Origin: an uncultured Oscillibacter sp.
Lineage (GTDB): Bacteria > Bacillota_A > Clostridia > Oscillospirales > Oscillospiraceae
Reading direction: 5' to 3'
Assembly: GCA_948902155.1 (NCBI GenBank)
Contig: CAQVQZ010000002.1
Location: 1-41,647 of the forward strand
DNA: 41,647 bases
Numbering within the stretch: the stretch's first letter is position 1; every line of letters begins with the position of its first letter. Positions 31,005 to 38,580 of the stretch are shown here, piece by piece. A program made the translations under genes and the position numbers. A model generated the notes under the pieces. That model had not been told where the DNA came from. It searched no databases and saw only the letters and a program-made list of their open reading frames with translations.

Positions 31005-31488
31005 ATGCTTCCTCCTCCGCTTCCGTCCAGCGCACGGTCAGCCTCTGCAAACCGCACCGGACGGCGTAGTCATAATCCGGCGTGTAGATATCCACCCACT
31101 CCCCCTTGACCCCGGTGTCCGTGGCCCGGAAGGTCCCGACGCTCCCGTCGGCGTACTCCACCCGGACCTCCGCGCCCAGCGGGATGACCTCCGGGTCCAC
31201 GGCGCAGGTGACGCCCTCCTCCACGGGGAGCCCGCTGGCGGTGACGCCATAGGCCGGGTGGTCCGGAGCCTTGCCGCAGGTGTCCGCCGTGTACCAGGTG
31301 ACGGTGCAGTCCTCAATGACATGGACTTCCGCCTCCGGACTTCCGTCCGCCTCCGGTTCCGCCGCTGCGGGAGCCGGGATGATCTGGACGGCGGGGCCGG
31401 GAGGCGGTTCCGCCGCGGGCTCCGGAGGAGGCCGGAAGAACAGGGCCAGGAAAAGTGCGAGGAGGATAAGCAGAATCTTACTCCGCAT
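30955..31488 (-). CDS. Exported 3D-domain protein
   Basis: A 177-residue protein with an N-terminal signal or membrane segment ('MRSKILLILLALFLALFFRP') and a Pro/Ala/Glu-rich linker. The C-terminal 3D domain (about residues 60-155: 'TWYTADTCGKAPDHPAYGVT', 'VDPEVIPLGAEVRVEYADGS', 'FRATDTGVKGEWVDIYTPDY') has the Asp-rich double-psi barrel named for three conserved aspartates, found in lytic transglycosylases and resuscitation factors. It probably acts on peptidoglycan outside the cell. Its place among early genes, far from the lysis cassette, is unusual and suggests a role during infection rather than lysis. Confidence 0.8.
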   Translation of the reverse strand: MRSKILLILLALFLALFFRPPPEPAAEPPPGPAVQIIPAPAAAEPEADGSPEAEVHVIEDCTVTWYTADTCGKAPDHPAYGVTASGLPVEEGVTCAVDPEVIPLGAEVRVEYADGSVGTFRATDTGVKGEWVDIYTPDYDYAVRCGLQRLTVRWTEAEEEACEKQYETDSFPAACGG

Positions 31489-32605
31489 GGCTGCTCTCCG
31501 CCCGCGGCGGACACTGCAGGGCGCGATTCGTGCAGCCCCCCTCAAAAATCCGCCACGGCTCCCGCCACGCAACCCCGATATAATCCAGCACATGCCCCCA
31601 GCCGTACCACTCCCCGTCCGGAAGCCTGTCCACATGGTTCATCCACATCTCCCATTCGCCGGGATTCCGCGCCCACAGCCAGTCAAACCGATGGGGCCGC
31701 TTCTCCAGGTGAATCCCAAAGCCGCACATGCTGCACCCGGTCCTCTGGGCCTTCGTGGTTCGCAGTGTGCCGTCTGGATCCCGGACGATCTCCCCGTAAA
31801 TCTCCGGCACGGGGACCTGGAGGTCCAGGGCCAACTGGAGAAGGTCCTGCCGGGAAAAGATCGCAAACGGGGCGCTGCGCTTCGTGCCCGGCGATATGTA
31901 GTTGCACCCGTTAACCATTAGCATCTTTTGCCGCCGCCCGCCCTCGGAGGCCATCAGGCCCATGTAGGGAAACCGCCCCGTTTCCTTCGCGTAATCGTCG
32001 CAGGGCTTTTCTTTCAGGTAATAACAGCACTTGTCCGAAACCCGGAAATCCGGCGTCTGATAGCGGACGTTCTCCGTTTCGTTCTCATAGCCGCCGAACT
32101 TTTCAAGCCATTTCTGGGATAGCTTCATGCGAGTGCCCTTGCGGTAGCCGCCATAAGCGCCGGTTTCCCCGGTGATGATCGCGTGGCGGACCGTGGCGTT
32201 TTTCTCGCTGGGATTCTGGAGCAGGCTGATTTTTCCCGCGATTTCCTTGCTCAGCACCGGCCACCCAAATTCCCGGATGACCTCAATTTTGCTCTTGACC
32301 GGCCTCAGCCCCTGCACGCCAAGCGCTTTGTGGACCTCCTGGATGCTCTTGTCCTCCAGGACCGAAACCGACACGGCGGGCACGTCAATCCCGATTAGGC
32401 GGAGGAACAGCAGTAACGTGATGCTGTCCAGCCCGCCCACCGCCACGTAGCAGCTCCCGGCGATTCGTTCATCCCGGAAGAACTTCCACGCGGTTTCCTC
32501 CGCGTGCTGGCATTTAAAGCCGTAGTCCATCCCCTGCAAGGCTTTGAACTCCTGGATTTTTTCGTCTGTGCGGTTCTCCGCCTTCCGTTCAAGAACGTTC
32601 TTCAT
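31478..32605 (-). CDS. PAPS reductase-like PP-loop ATPase (IbrA-like)
   Basis: A 375-residue protein of the phosphoadenosine phosphosulfate reductase/adenine nucleotide alpha hydrolase family. The PP-loop is 'AVGGLDSITLLLFL' (residues 55-68), where the usual first Ser of SGGxDS is Val56. 'PVKSKIEVIREFGWPVLSKE' and 'KGTRMKLSQKWLEKFGG' follow, then a Cys motif 'TGCSMCGFGIHLEKRPHRFD' near residue 293, typical of phage and IbrA-type members. It overlaps the DUF3343 gene by 17 bases, and a ParB-like gene lies upstream, like the known IbrA (PP-loop) / IbrB (ParB-like) pairing. Sulfur chemistry on nucleic acid is possible but unproven. Confidence 0.83.
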   Translation of the reverse strand: MKNVLERKAENRTDEKIQEFKALQGMDYGFKCQHAEETAWKFFRDERIAGSCYVAVGGLDSITLLLFLRLIGIDVPAVSVSVLEDKSIQEVHKALGVQGLRPVKSKIEVIREFGWPVLSKEIAGKISLLQNPSEKNATVRHAIITGETGAYGGYRKGTRMKLSQKWLEKFGGYENETENVRYQTPDFRVSDKCCYYLKEKPCDDYAKETGRFPYMGLMASEGGRRQKMLMVNGCNYISPGTKRSAPFAIFSRQDLLQLALDLQVPVPEIYGEIVRDPDGTLRTTKAQRTGCSMCGFGIHLEKRPHRFDWLWARNPGEWEMWMNHVDRLPDGEWYGWGHVLDYIGVAWREPWRIFEGGCTNRALQCPPRAESSHAE

Positions 32606-32843
32606 GAATCCACCTTGACTGATATTCCATAGCCACGATCTCGCCCGCCAGAATTCCGTGCTCTTCCAGGGCCCGCAGAACCGCCTCCCGCGCCTCCATA
32701 GGGGCCAGCCACGCCATGCCGCACCCGGCAGATATCCGCTGCGGCGTCGGAATCATGCGCCCCGGCAGAGCAGCCTTTTCCGCAACGGACCGCATTTTCA
32801 TTGCCTCACAGGTGCTGTTGAACGTGATGACCAGCAATGTCAT
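32589..32843 (-). CDS. DUF3343 protein, putative S/Se carrier
   Basis: An 84-residue protein. 'MTLLVITFNSTCEAMKMRSV', 'AALPGRMIPTPQRISAGCGM' and 'LEEHGILAGEIVAMEY' match DUF3343, described as a putative Se/S carrier-like family and often found with selenium or sulfur metabolism genes. The Cys in 'SAGCGMA' is the conserved one. GGAGGG lies before the ATG. It sits between a ParB-like gene and a PP-loop ATPase, overlapping both, so the three are probably co-translated. A sulfur-relay role with the PP-loop enzyme is inference. Confidence 0.82.
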   Translation of the reverse strand: MTLLVITFNSTCEAMKMRSVAEKAALPGRMIPTPQRISAGCGMAWLAPMEAREAVLRALEEHGILAGEIVAMEYQSRWIHEERS

Positions 32844-34683
32844 TGAAAGTCCCTCCTCCATTTGTGTCCAACTTGGACACATCGCCGTCCACCGGCGGCA
32901 GGGCCATCCAGCGGACGCACTCCGCGCTGATTTTCGCGCCGGAATTTCGAAAGCGAAACGCCGTTCCGTCAAAGATACAAATCTGGCGCAGAACCTGTTC
33001 GCCCGTCCGGAAATCCGCCGCTACCTCACAAGGCTCCCTTGGAAAGGTGCCCCCAGGCATCCATCCGCAGATCACCAGCTGTCCCTCCGCCTGCTCCGGC
33101 GGCTCCAGCTGGAACGCCTTACCGGAATCCGGAGGCGGGACCTCCAGCCACCGGGTATATTGGAGGCCGTTCAGGACCTTCTTCCCATCCGGAGACTTGA
33201 ACTGTCCGCCCTCCCACACCGCCGGGCGGTAGACCGGGCCGTCGCTGGCCATCTCGTAAGTGAGAATGGGCCTGCCCTCCGGCGGCGTGCGCCCCCGGCT
33301 TTCCCACCGGACGCGCCGGACGGAGCTATCTTCCTCCTCCGTCTCTTCCTCCGCTTCGTCCCCGGAAAATGTGTCCAACTTGGACACATTTTCCGGCTCG
33401 GGAAGGGCCTCCTTTTCCGGAGCCGGAACCTCCGCCGCCGGGGGGCGGAAATCATCCGTCAAGCCCATGAGGAAATCCGCCGTGCAGCCCAGCAGGCGCG
33501 CCACCTCCGGCGCGTCATAGAACTTTTGGGGGATCAACTTGGCCTCATGCCACCAGGCCGGGTCGCTAAACTCTCCGGCGGCCCATTGGCGGATGACCGC
33601 CACCTCAAAACTGCCATAACCCCATCGTATCTTCGTATGCTCGGGCAGTCCGGCGGCGTCGATAGCCGGGAGGAGCCGCTTGGCGTAAACCTGAGTCTCC
33701 TTCTGGTACTTCCGCCTCGCCTTCTGCCGCCGCTTGTGCTCCGCCTCTTCCTTCGCGTCCTTTTCGGCCTTCCGCCGGGCCTTGGCCTTGGAGCACATGC
33801 GGTCGCAGGGGGAGTAATCGGCCTTCGCTCTGCCGCATTCCAGGCAGCAAGTCTTCCCGCCGCAGAAGGACTCCCAGGAACTTGTCTCGCAGTCCCGCCG
33901 CAGGAACGTGTCCCCCCGCTTACAGGGTTTCCCGTCCGGACACCGGAGCTCCGGCTCCCACCGCCAGCCCTCGTTGTATTTTTTCAGCACCTTCTCGGCG
34001 ACATTGCCGCTTGGCACCTCCGGCAAAACGGAAGCCATGCGCTTCTGGAAATCCTCCGGCAAACGTGCCAGGGCATAGGCCGTCTGTTCCGGCAGCTTTT
34101 CTTTCTCAAACAGCCTCATGTACTCCGGGACCAGCTTCTCCCGGATGACCTTCAGCCGTGCCAGCTTCGGGGCGGAAATCTTGCACGCCGCCGCCACCTG
34201 GTCCCGCATCCGGCCGGGGAACTCCACCCCTTCCTCCTTCAGCTGATACAGCAGCAGTTCCACCCGCTCCGCCAGCCGGGCCTTCTCCGCGTCGGAGTAA
34301 GGCTGGTTGTCCAGATTGTCGTAGATCAGCCGCAGCTCCTGGAGGGCGCTGGACCCGGAAGCCCGGTCCCGGATGCATGGGACCCGCGTAAAATCCTCCC
34401 GCCCATCGTCCGCCAGCTTTTGAAGCGCCGCCCGCCGCCGGTGGCCGGAGACGATGATAAACCGGCCGGGAGATTCAGGGTTCTCCCGCACCCGCAGAGG
34501 CTGGCGGAGCCCCAGCAGCTCGATGTTCGCCGCCAGCTCCTCCAGACCCCGCAGGTCCCGCCGGTTCCGGGGGTCCCCGTCCAGCAGGCCGAGGTCGATA
34601 TACTCGATCTGTTCCCGGCCCTCCGCCGGGGCAGGCTGATTCAGGGTGGCGGCGTACCTGGAAATATCAAACGCTTTTTTCAT
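32806..34683 (-). CDS. ParB/Srx-type DNA-binding protein with Cys-rich insert
   Basis: A 625-residue protein. The ParB N-terminal domain (residues about 22-100: 'IEYIDLGLLDGDPRNRRDLR', 'LGLRQPLRVRENPESPGRFI', 'VSGHRRRAALQKLADDG') is followed by a KorB/ParB-type helical part (about 130-240). A Cys-rich region (about 255-310) contains 'FCGGKTCCLECGRAKADYSP' and 'CDRMCSKAK'. The long C-terminal part is acidic then globular and holds two copies of VSKLDT, each encoded by a palindrome. The start at 34683 has GGAGGA upstream and overlaps parA by 17 bases. Roles could include partition, gene regulation or work with the PP-loop ATPase downstream. Confidence 0.82.
   Translation of the reverse strand: MKKAFDISRYAATLNQPAPAEGREQIEYIDLGLLDGDPRNRRDLRGLEELAANIELLGLRQPLRVRENPESPGRFIIVSGHRRRAALQKLADDGREDFTRVPCIRDRASGSSALQELRLIYDNLDNQPYSDAEKARLAERVELLLYQLKEEGVEFPGRMRDQVAAACKISAPKLARLKVIREKLVPEYMRLFEKEKLPEQTAYALARLPEDFQKRMASVLPEVPSGNVAEKVLKKYNEGWRWEPELRCPDGKPCKRGDTFLRRDCETSSWESFCGGKTCCLECGRAKADYSPCDRMCSKAKARRKAEKDAKEEAEHKRRQKARRKYQKETQVYAKRLLPAIDAAGLPEHTKIRWGYGSFEVAVIRQWAAGEFSDPAWWHEAKLIPQKFYDAPEVARLLGCTADFLMGLTDDFRPPAAEVPAPEKEALPEPENVSKLDTFSGDEAEEETEEEDSSVRRVRWESRGRTPPEGRPILTYEMASDGPVYRPAVWEGGQFKSPDGKKVLNGLQYTRWLEVPPPDSGKAFQLEPPEQAEGQLVICGWMPGGTFPREPCEVAADFRTGEQVLRQICIFDGTAFRFRNSGAKISAECVRWMALPPVDGDVSKLDTNGGGTFNDIAGHHVQQHL
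32863..32881. repeat. 19-bp palindrome, copy 1 (in parB-like gene)
   Basis: TGTGTCCAA C TTGGACACA, a perfect 9-1-9 palindrome near the 3' end of the parB-like gene and about 20 bases upstream of the DUF3343 start. The same core occurs at 33370-33388. Could be a ParB-binding (parS-like) or operator site. Confidence 0.85.
33362..33396. repeat. 35-bp perfect palindrome, copy 2 (in parB-like gene)
   Basis: A perfect 17-1-17 palindrome whose 19-bp core equals the copy at 32863-32881. It encodes 'PENVSKLDTFSG' in frame. Perfect palindromes of this length are rare in coding DNA, and recurrence of the core argues for a function or a mobile origin. Confidence 0.85.
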
Positions 34684-35449
34684 GCCCAAGCTCCTCCCCC
34701 AAATACTCCCGCACCCACCGCCTGTAATCCTGCGCGGCGCTGCTGCCGGGGCTGTAAAGCACGATAGGCCGGCGGTCGAAGGTGCTCTCCGGCACCTTCT
34801 CCGTCCGCCGGATGGCCGTCTTGAACATAGGCAGCTCCATCCGCCGGATGAGCTCCACCCCCTGCCGGACCACCTCGCTGTTCCGCCATTGCAGCACCAG
34901 CACCCCGGCAATCTCCGGCGCGGCCCGCCGGAGGCTGTCCAGCTGGGCCTTCATGTCCATCATGCCGAAAAACGAAAATCCGTCGATGACCAGGGGGACC
35001 ACTACCTCGTCCGCCGCCAGCAGGGCCGACACGCTGGACAGCGTGTACCCCGGCGGGCAGTCGAAGATGAAATAATCCGTCTCCCCGTCCTCCTCCGCCG
35101 CGCCGCAAAACCGTTTCAGGGCGCAGGTATCCCGCAGCCCGTCCCGGATAGCCAGCAAATCCAGGTCATACAGCGCCGGAGACCCCGGCAGCAGGTCCAG
35201 CCCCTCCCGGAACTCCACCAGATTCTCCCGCCAATAGGGCTCCTGGGTCCCGGTGAGCACATCCGCCACGGTGCAGTTTTGTTCCGGCTCAAACTCCGGC
35301 AGGAAGAACCGGGTCAGGTTGACCTGCCCGTCGCAGTCCGCCAGGACGACCCGCTTGTGGTAATCGCGGACCAGGATGTCCGCCAGATTGATGGCGGTGA
35401 CGGTCTTCCCGACCCCGCCCTTGTTGTTCATGATCGCAATGGTTTTCAT
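34667..35449 (-). CDS. ParA-family ATPase
   Basis: A 260-residue Soj/ParA-type ATPase. It starts 'MKTIAIMNNKGGVGKTVTAI' with the deviant Walker A KGGVGKT (residues 10-16), then 'RVVLADCDGQVNLTRFFLPE' (A') and 'ETDYFIFDCPPGYTLSSVSA' (Walker B region). The ParB-like gene overlaps its end. In a prophage such pairs may maintain a plasmid-like state or position phage DNA, although the ParB partner here is unusually large. No helix-turn-helix is present, so it is not the self-repressing plasmid type. Confidence 0.88.
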   Translation of the reverse strand: MKTIAIMNNKGGVGKTVTAINLADILVRDYHKRVVLADCDGQVNLTRFFLPEFEPEQNCTVADVLTGTQEPYWRENLVEFREGLDLLPGSPALYDLDLLAIRDGLRDTCALKRFCGAAEEDGETDYFIFDCPPGYTLSSVSALLAADEVVVPLVIDGFSFFGMMDMKAQLDSLRRAAPEIAGVLVLQWRNSEVVRQGVELIRRMELPMFKTAIRRTEKVPESTFDRRPIVLYSPGSSAAQDYRRWVREYLGEELGHEKSV

Positions 35450-35480
35450 CGTCTATCCTTTCCGCCGCCCAGGCGGCGTC

Positions 35481-36827
35481 TCATTCCCCCAAAAACGGAT
35501 TCTCCCCCTCGTCCGGCACTTCCTTCCAGCCGTCCCAAAAGCTGACCTGGGCCTTCCGCCTTTTCCGTTCCGGCTCCTCCGGCGCGGGAGACACCCGGCG
35601 GAAAGTCTGGGTGTCGCCGTCAAAGTACATCCGCATGGCGAGGTTGGCCTCGCCCTCCTTGTTCTTGCCGATCTTCAGCACCCGGGCGGTCTTGGGGTCC
35701 TTCCCGGCCTCCTTGTACAGCAGCAGGGCCACGTCCGCGTCCTGCTCGATCTGCCCGGACTGACGGAAGGAGTGCATGCCGGGCTCCGGGGCCTTCCCCT
35801 TCTCCGGCCGCGCCAGCTGGCTCAGGGCCAGCACCGCCGTGCCGGTCTGGCGGCCCAGGTTCTGCAGGTCCCCGGAGACCTCGCTGACCCGCTCGAAATC
35901 GCTGAGCCCCCGCCGCCCCCGGCTGCCGGGAATCTTCTGGAGGTAGTCCACCACCACCAGCCCATACCCGCGGCTCAGGGCCATGGCCCGGACGTCCGCC
36001 GCCGTCATGCCGGAGGCGTCGATAAACTCCAGGGACGGGGCCGTCAGGGCGTTCCGGAGGGCCGCGATCTGCTCAAAATCCTCCTCCTGGAGGTCGAAGC
36101 GCTTGATCTTCCCGAAGGACACCTGGGCCCGGAGGGCCACCAGGCGGTCGAAGAGCTTCCGGTCGTTGTTCTCGTAGTAAAAATAGCCCACCCGCTTCGT
36201 CTCCGCGATGTGGAAGGACATTTGCAGCGCCAGAGCGGTCTTGCCTGCGCTGGGGTAGCCCCCCAGGACGGTGAAGTCTCCCGGCTCCACGTAGATGCGC
36301 TCGTCCAGAGCGGGAATGCCCCAGGTGAAATAAGCGGGCTTCTTGCCCTCGGCGTGGCGGTCCAGGAACTCCTCGTAGCATTGGCGGAGATCCGTGATTC
36401 GCACGCCGGGTTTCTCACAGGCCAGAGAGGTGATCTTGTCCGCCACAGCCCGGGCCTCGTCCAAGCTGGAGGCGGCCGCCGCCGTCAGCTGCTCCCCCAG
36501 CTCCGCCAGGTGGTATTGCAGCGCGGTCCGGCGGAGGACGGCGGCGTACTCCATTGCGTTGGCGGATGTGGGGGTAAGTTCTATAATCTCCGCCAATATC
36601 TTCCGGTAGTCCCCGCCCAGGGCGTCGTTCACCAGCAGGGGGGCGGGGTCCTTCCCCTGGCCCCGGAGCCGCTTGATCGCCAGGAAGATATTCCGGTATT
36701 GGCCTTCGATGAAATCCTCCGCCGAGAGCTGCTGGAGCAGGGGGCCGACCACCTCCGGGTCGATCAGCATGGCCCCCAGGACGTTGACCTGGGCCTCCAT
36801 AGCCAGCTCCGACACAAGAGCGCTCAT
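35481..36827 (-). CDS. Replicative DNA helicase, DnaB-like
   Basis: A 448-residue DnaB-family helicase. It has an N-terminal domain ('EAQVNVLGAMLIDPEVVGPL', 'ALQYHLAELGEQLTAAAASS') and a RecA-like core with Walker A 'GGYPSAGKTALALQM' near residues 203-215, Walker B 'GLVVVDYLQKIPGSRG' and 'GTAVLALSQLARPEKGKAPE' further on. A basic C-terminal tail follows. The start at 36827 overlaps the stop of the initiator gene (ATGA). Initiator plus helicase is the classic phage replication pair, so the phage probably loads its own helicase at the iterons inside the upstream gene. Confidence 0.88.
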   Translation of the reverse strand: MSALVSELAMEAQVNVLGAMLIDPEVVGPLLQQLSAEDFIEGQYRNIFLAIKRLRGQGKDPAPLLVNDALGGDYRKILAEIIELTPTSANAMEYAAVLRRTALQYHLAELGEQLTAAAASSLDEARAVADKITSLACEKPGVRITDLRQCYEEFLDRHAEGKKPAYFTWGIPALDERIYVEPGDFTVLGGYPSAGKTALALQMSFHIAETKRVGYFYYENNDRKLFDRLVALRAQVSFGKIKRFDLQEEDFEQIAALRNALTAPSLEFIDASGMTAADVRAMALSRGYGLVVVDYLQKIPGSRGRRGLSDFERVSEVSGDLQNLGRQTGTAVLALSQLARPEKGKAPEPGMHSFRQSGQIEQDADVALLLYKEAGKDPKTARVLKIGKNKEGEANLAMRMYFDGDTQTFRRVSPAPEEPERKRRKAQVSFWDGWKEVPDEGENPFLGE

Positions 36828-37564
36828 ATGTACGTCACCCCTTCCTCCTCCGTTCCAGAGGCGGCGGGAAGCTCGTCCGCCTCGTCCTCCCAGCGGCGGT
36901 TGTTGAGCCAAGTGGAGGGATTGGGGATATAAGCGCCGCCGTCTTTGAGCCAATCGCTCGATTGCTTTTGCTGTTCCAGCGCCCTTGCCATGACCCGGCA
37001 AAGCTCCATATCCGGGTTTAGTTTTATCCAAGCTTTCCGCGCCCTCAGCTTGTCCCGCTTTTTGGGATAGGCTTTCCAGAAGCGATCGAAGAGCATCTGC
37101 GTATTTTGCTCATCTGTCCCTTGGGGGACTATAGGGGGTATATTATTAAATTTATTTAATTGTTCTATACCGCATTTTTGCGGTGAGGGGTCGCCGCAAT
37201 TTTGCGGTGAGGGGTCACCGTATTTTTGCGGTGAGGGGTCACCGTATTTTTGCGGTGAGGGCTCGGCATATTTCGCTGGATTTAATCCGGCAAAAATCCT
37301 TCGCGTCTTGACTTCTTTTGTCTGCGGGTCCCGGACGACTTCCACCGCTATGTAGCCGCGGTCAGACAACGCCTTAATAAGCCGCTGAACCGATTTCAGG
37401 TTCAAGTGGAACACCTTGGCGAAATACTCATTCTGTGCGAAGCAATAACCGACGTCGTTCGTCAGCGAAGAAATTTCCGCATAGAGGAGCCGGGCGGAAG
37501 GCGGGAGACTATCGTCGTAGCGGATTGTGGCCGGCAGAACGGCCCAAAAACTAGGGGTGTTCAT
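36824..37564 (-). CDS. Replication initiator with winged helix, carries iterons
   Basis: A 246-residue DnaD/lambda O-like initiator. Residues about 1-95 form a winged helix-turn-helix ('FWAVLPATIRYDDSLPPSAR', 'YAEISSLTNDVGYCFAQNEY', 'LNLKSVQRLIKALSDRGYIA'). Four tandem 8-residue repeats follow (PSPQKYGD type, residues about 101-132), then a C-terminal part ('RFWKAYPKKRDKLRARKAWI', 'YIPNPSTWLNNRRWEDE') as in phage helicase loaders. The repeats are the coded form of four 24-bp iterons, so the origin may lie within the gene, as in lambda O. GAGGAG precedes the ATG. Confidence 0.82.
   Translation of the reverse strand: MNTPSFWAVLPATIRYDDSLPPSARLLYAEISSLTNDVGYCFAQNEYFAKVFHLNLKSVQRLIKALSDRGYIAVEVVRDPQTKEVKTRRIFAGLNPAKYAEPSPQKYGDPSPQKYGDPSPQNCGDPSPQKCGIEQLNKFNNIPPIVPQGTDEQNTQMLFDRFWKAYPKKRDKLRARKAWIKLNPDMELCRVMARALEQQKQSSDWLKDGGAYIPNPSTWLNNRRWEDEADELPAASGTEEEGVTYI
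37137..37168. other. AT-rich stretch beside the iterons
   Basis: A 32-base, almost pure A/T stretch within the initiator gene, directly next to the iterons at 37169-37264 and very different from the GC-rich surroundings. It fits a DNA unwinding element. Confidence 0.55.
37169..37264. repeat. Four 24-bp iterons, candidate replication origin
   Basis: Tandem units at 37169-37192, 37193-37216, 37217-37240 and 37241-37264, differing at few positions. Across unit borders the dyad GGTGA-GGGG-TCACC recurs. They lie inside the initiator gene next to an AT-rich stretch, the arrangement of the lambda origin. There are no spacers, so this is not a CRISPR array. Confidence 0.75.
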
Positions 37565-37567
37565 GCT

Positions 37568-37912
37568 TTACTCCTCTTCGTCCCACGGATAATCCTCGTA
37601 AAGGGCTAAAATTTCATCACTGGGCGAGTACCAGCATGTCCGGTCCCTGGGGTCGATGTTGAAGCGGTCCGCCAGGAGAAAATGATTCCCCCGCAGGATT
37701 TTAAGCAAGCGCTCAATCTGCCGTTTGGACCAAAGAGGATACCTGTCCGCAAGCTCGTTCAGGGAAACGCATACCCAGTAACGGTTTTCGGCGAAGCTCC
37801 GATTTTCCGCTTTGTTTTTCAAGACCAGACGGACAAATTCATGCAGAAGGATTGCTGCATCCGCCCCGCACTTTACGGCGATATCCATACGGCAATAGTA
37901 GTTTTTTCGCAT
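37568..37912 (-). CDS. Early protein with replication-type winged helix
   Basis: A 114-residue protein ('RKNYYCRMDIAVKCGADAAI', 'NRYWVCVSLNELADRYPLWS', 'KRQIERLLKILRGNHFLLAD') whose 'SLNELADRYP...KRQIERLLK' section is a winged helix-turn-helix as in phage replication and DnaD-like proteins. The ATG at 37912 has AAGGAG upstream. It ends 3 bases before the initiator gene, so it probably acts with it or regulates it. Confidence 0.75.
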   Translation of the reverse strand: MRKNYYCRMDIAVKCGADAAILLHEFVRLVLKNKAENRSFAENRYWVCVSLNELADRYPLWSKRQIERLLKILRGNHFLLADRFNIDPRDRTCWYSPSDEILALYEDYPWDEEE

Positions 37913-37995
37913 GGTCCCATCTCCTTTCGGCTGCATTTACCCATACGCTCCACAACAGGAGAGTTGCACCGCTCCATGCAATGAAATCCAAAATT

Positions 37996-38262
37996 TTAGG
38001 TAAATTTAAGGTCGGCCGGGCCACATTCCGGGCAAATGGCCGCCAGCAAGCGCTCGAATACCGCTCCAGAGCGGGCCGAATATTCCGCATAGCTGAGCAG
38101 CTCCAGCGCTTCCAGCATATAGGCGGCCCCGTCGTATTGCCGTTGATAGCTCCAGGCCAGCGAAACGTCTTTGCTTTGGATCGCTATGTCCATGCCGTTT
38201 TCAAAAAAAGCCAGGCGCTCCTCGCCCTTGGCCAGCAATGCGGACTTCTCTTTCTTGTTCAC
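37996..38262 (-). CDS. Hypothetical early protein
   Basis: An 88-residue protein, mostly helical ('NKKEKSALLAKGEERLAFFE', 'YQRQYDGAAYMLEALELLSY') with a Cys pair at the end ('LLAAICPECG'). AGGAGG lies 5 bases before a GTG start. Not a family I recognise. It lies in the early region between an excisionase-like gene and the replication genes; the 80 bases after it hold no gene. Confidence 0.65.
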   Translation of the reverse strand: MNKKEKSALLAKGEERLAFFENGMDIAIQSKDVSLAWSYQRQYDGAAYMLEALELLSYAEYSARSGAVFERLLAAICPECGPADLKFT

Positions 38263-38289
38263 GACAGCCTCCTAACCTTCGCCCGGCGG

Positions 38290-38535
38290 TCAAACGACCT
38301 TCATCCCCGGCACGTATGTAAACCGGCGTTTGCAGTAGCCGCTCTGCCGGGGCTGGACCGGGGCCACCTTCCGGGATTCCAGGTACTTCGCCACGTCCTC
38401 CGGCTTGAAGCGCAGGGAATGCCCCACCCGGTAGGCCCTGGGCCCGTTGAGCTGGTCCTTCAGGCGGTAGACCGTGCAGGGGCTGACGTTCAGCATCACC
38501 GCCACGTCTTGGACGGTCAACATGGATTGCGTCAT
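38290..38535 (-). CDS. Excisionase-like / MerR-type HTH protein
   Basis: An 81-residue protein with an HTH_17 domain ('MLTVQDVAVMLNVSPCTVYR', 'YRVGHSLRFKPEDVAKYLES'), the fold of excisionases and small MerR-like regulators, plus a basic tail. AAGGAGG lies before the ATG at 38535. It is third in the early operon, in the place of a cII-like or excisionase gene. An opposing promoter for a short RNA lies directly upstream, which may control it. Confidence 0.8.
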   Translation of the reverse strand: MTQSMLTVQDVAVMLNVSPCTVYRLKDQLNGPRAYRVGHSLRFKPEDVAKYLESRKVAPVQPRQSGYCKRRFTYVPGMKVV

Positions 38536-38545
38536 GATTTCCTCC

Positions 38546-38574
38546 TTGCTTTCCGGCCCAAACCCTGCTATAAT
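38546..38574 (+). promoter_or_regulatory. Promoter for short antisense RNA
   Basis: TTGCTT (38546-38551), a 17-base spacer and TATAAT (38569-38574), reading against the early operon. Confidence 0.65.
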
Positions 38575-38580
38575 GCGGGT

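Noticed and set aside
37169..37264. Possible CRISPR-like array
   Set aside because: Four 24-bp units are directly tandem, with no spacers, and translate in frame in an initiator gene.
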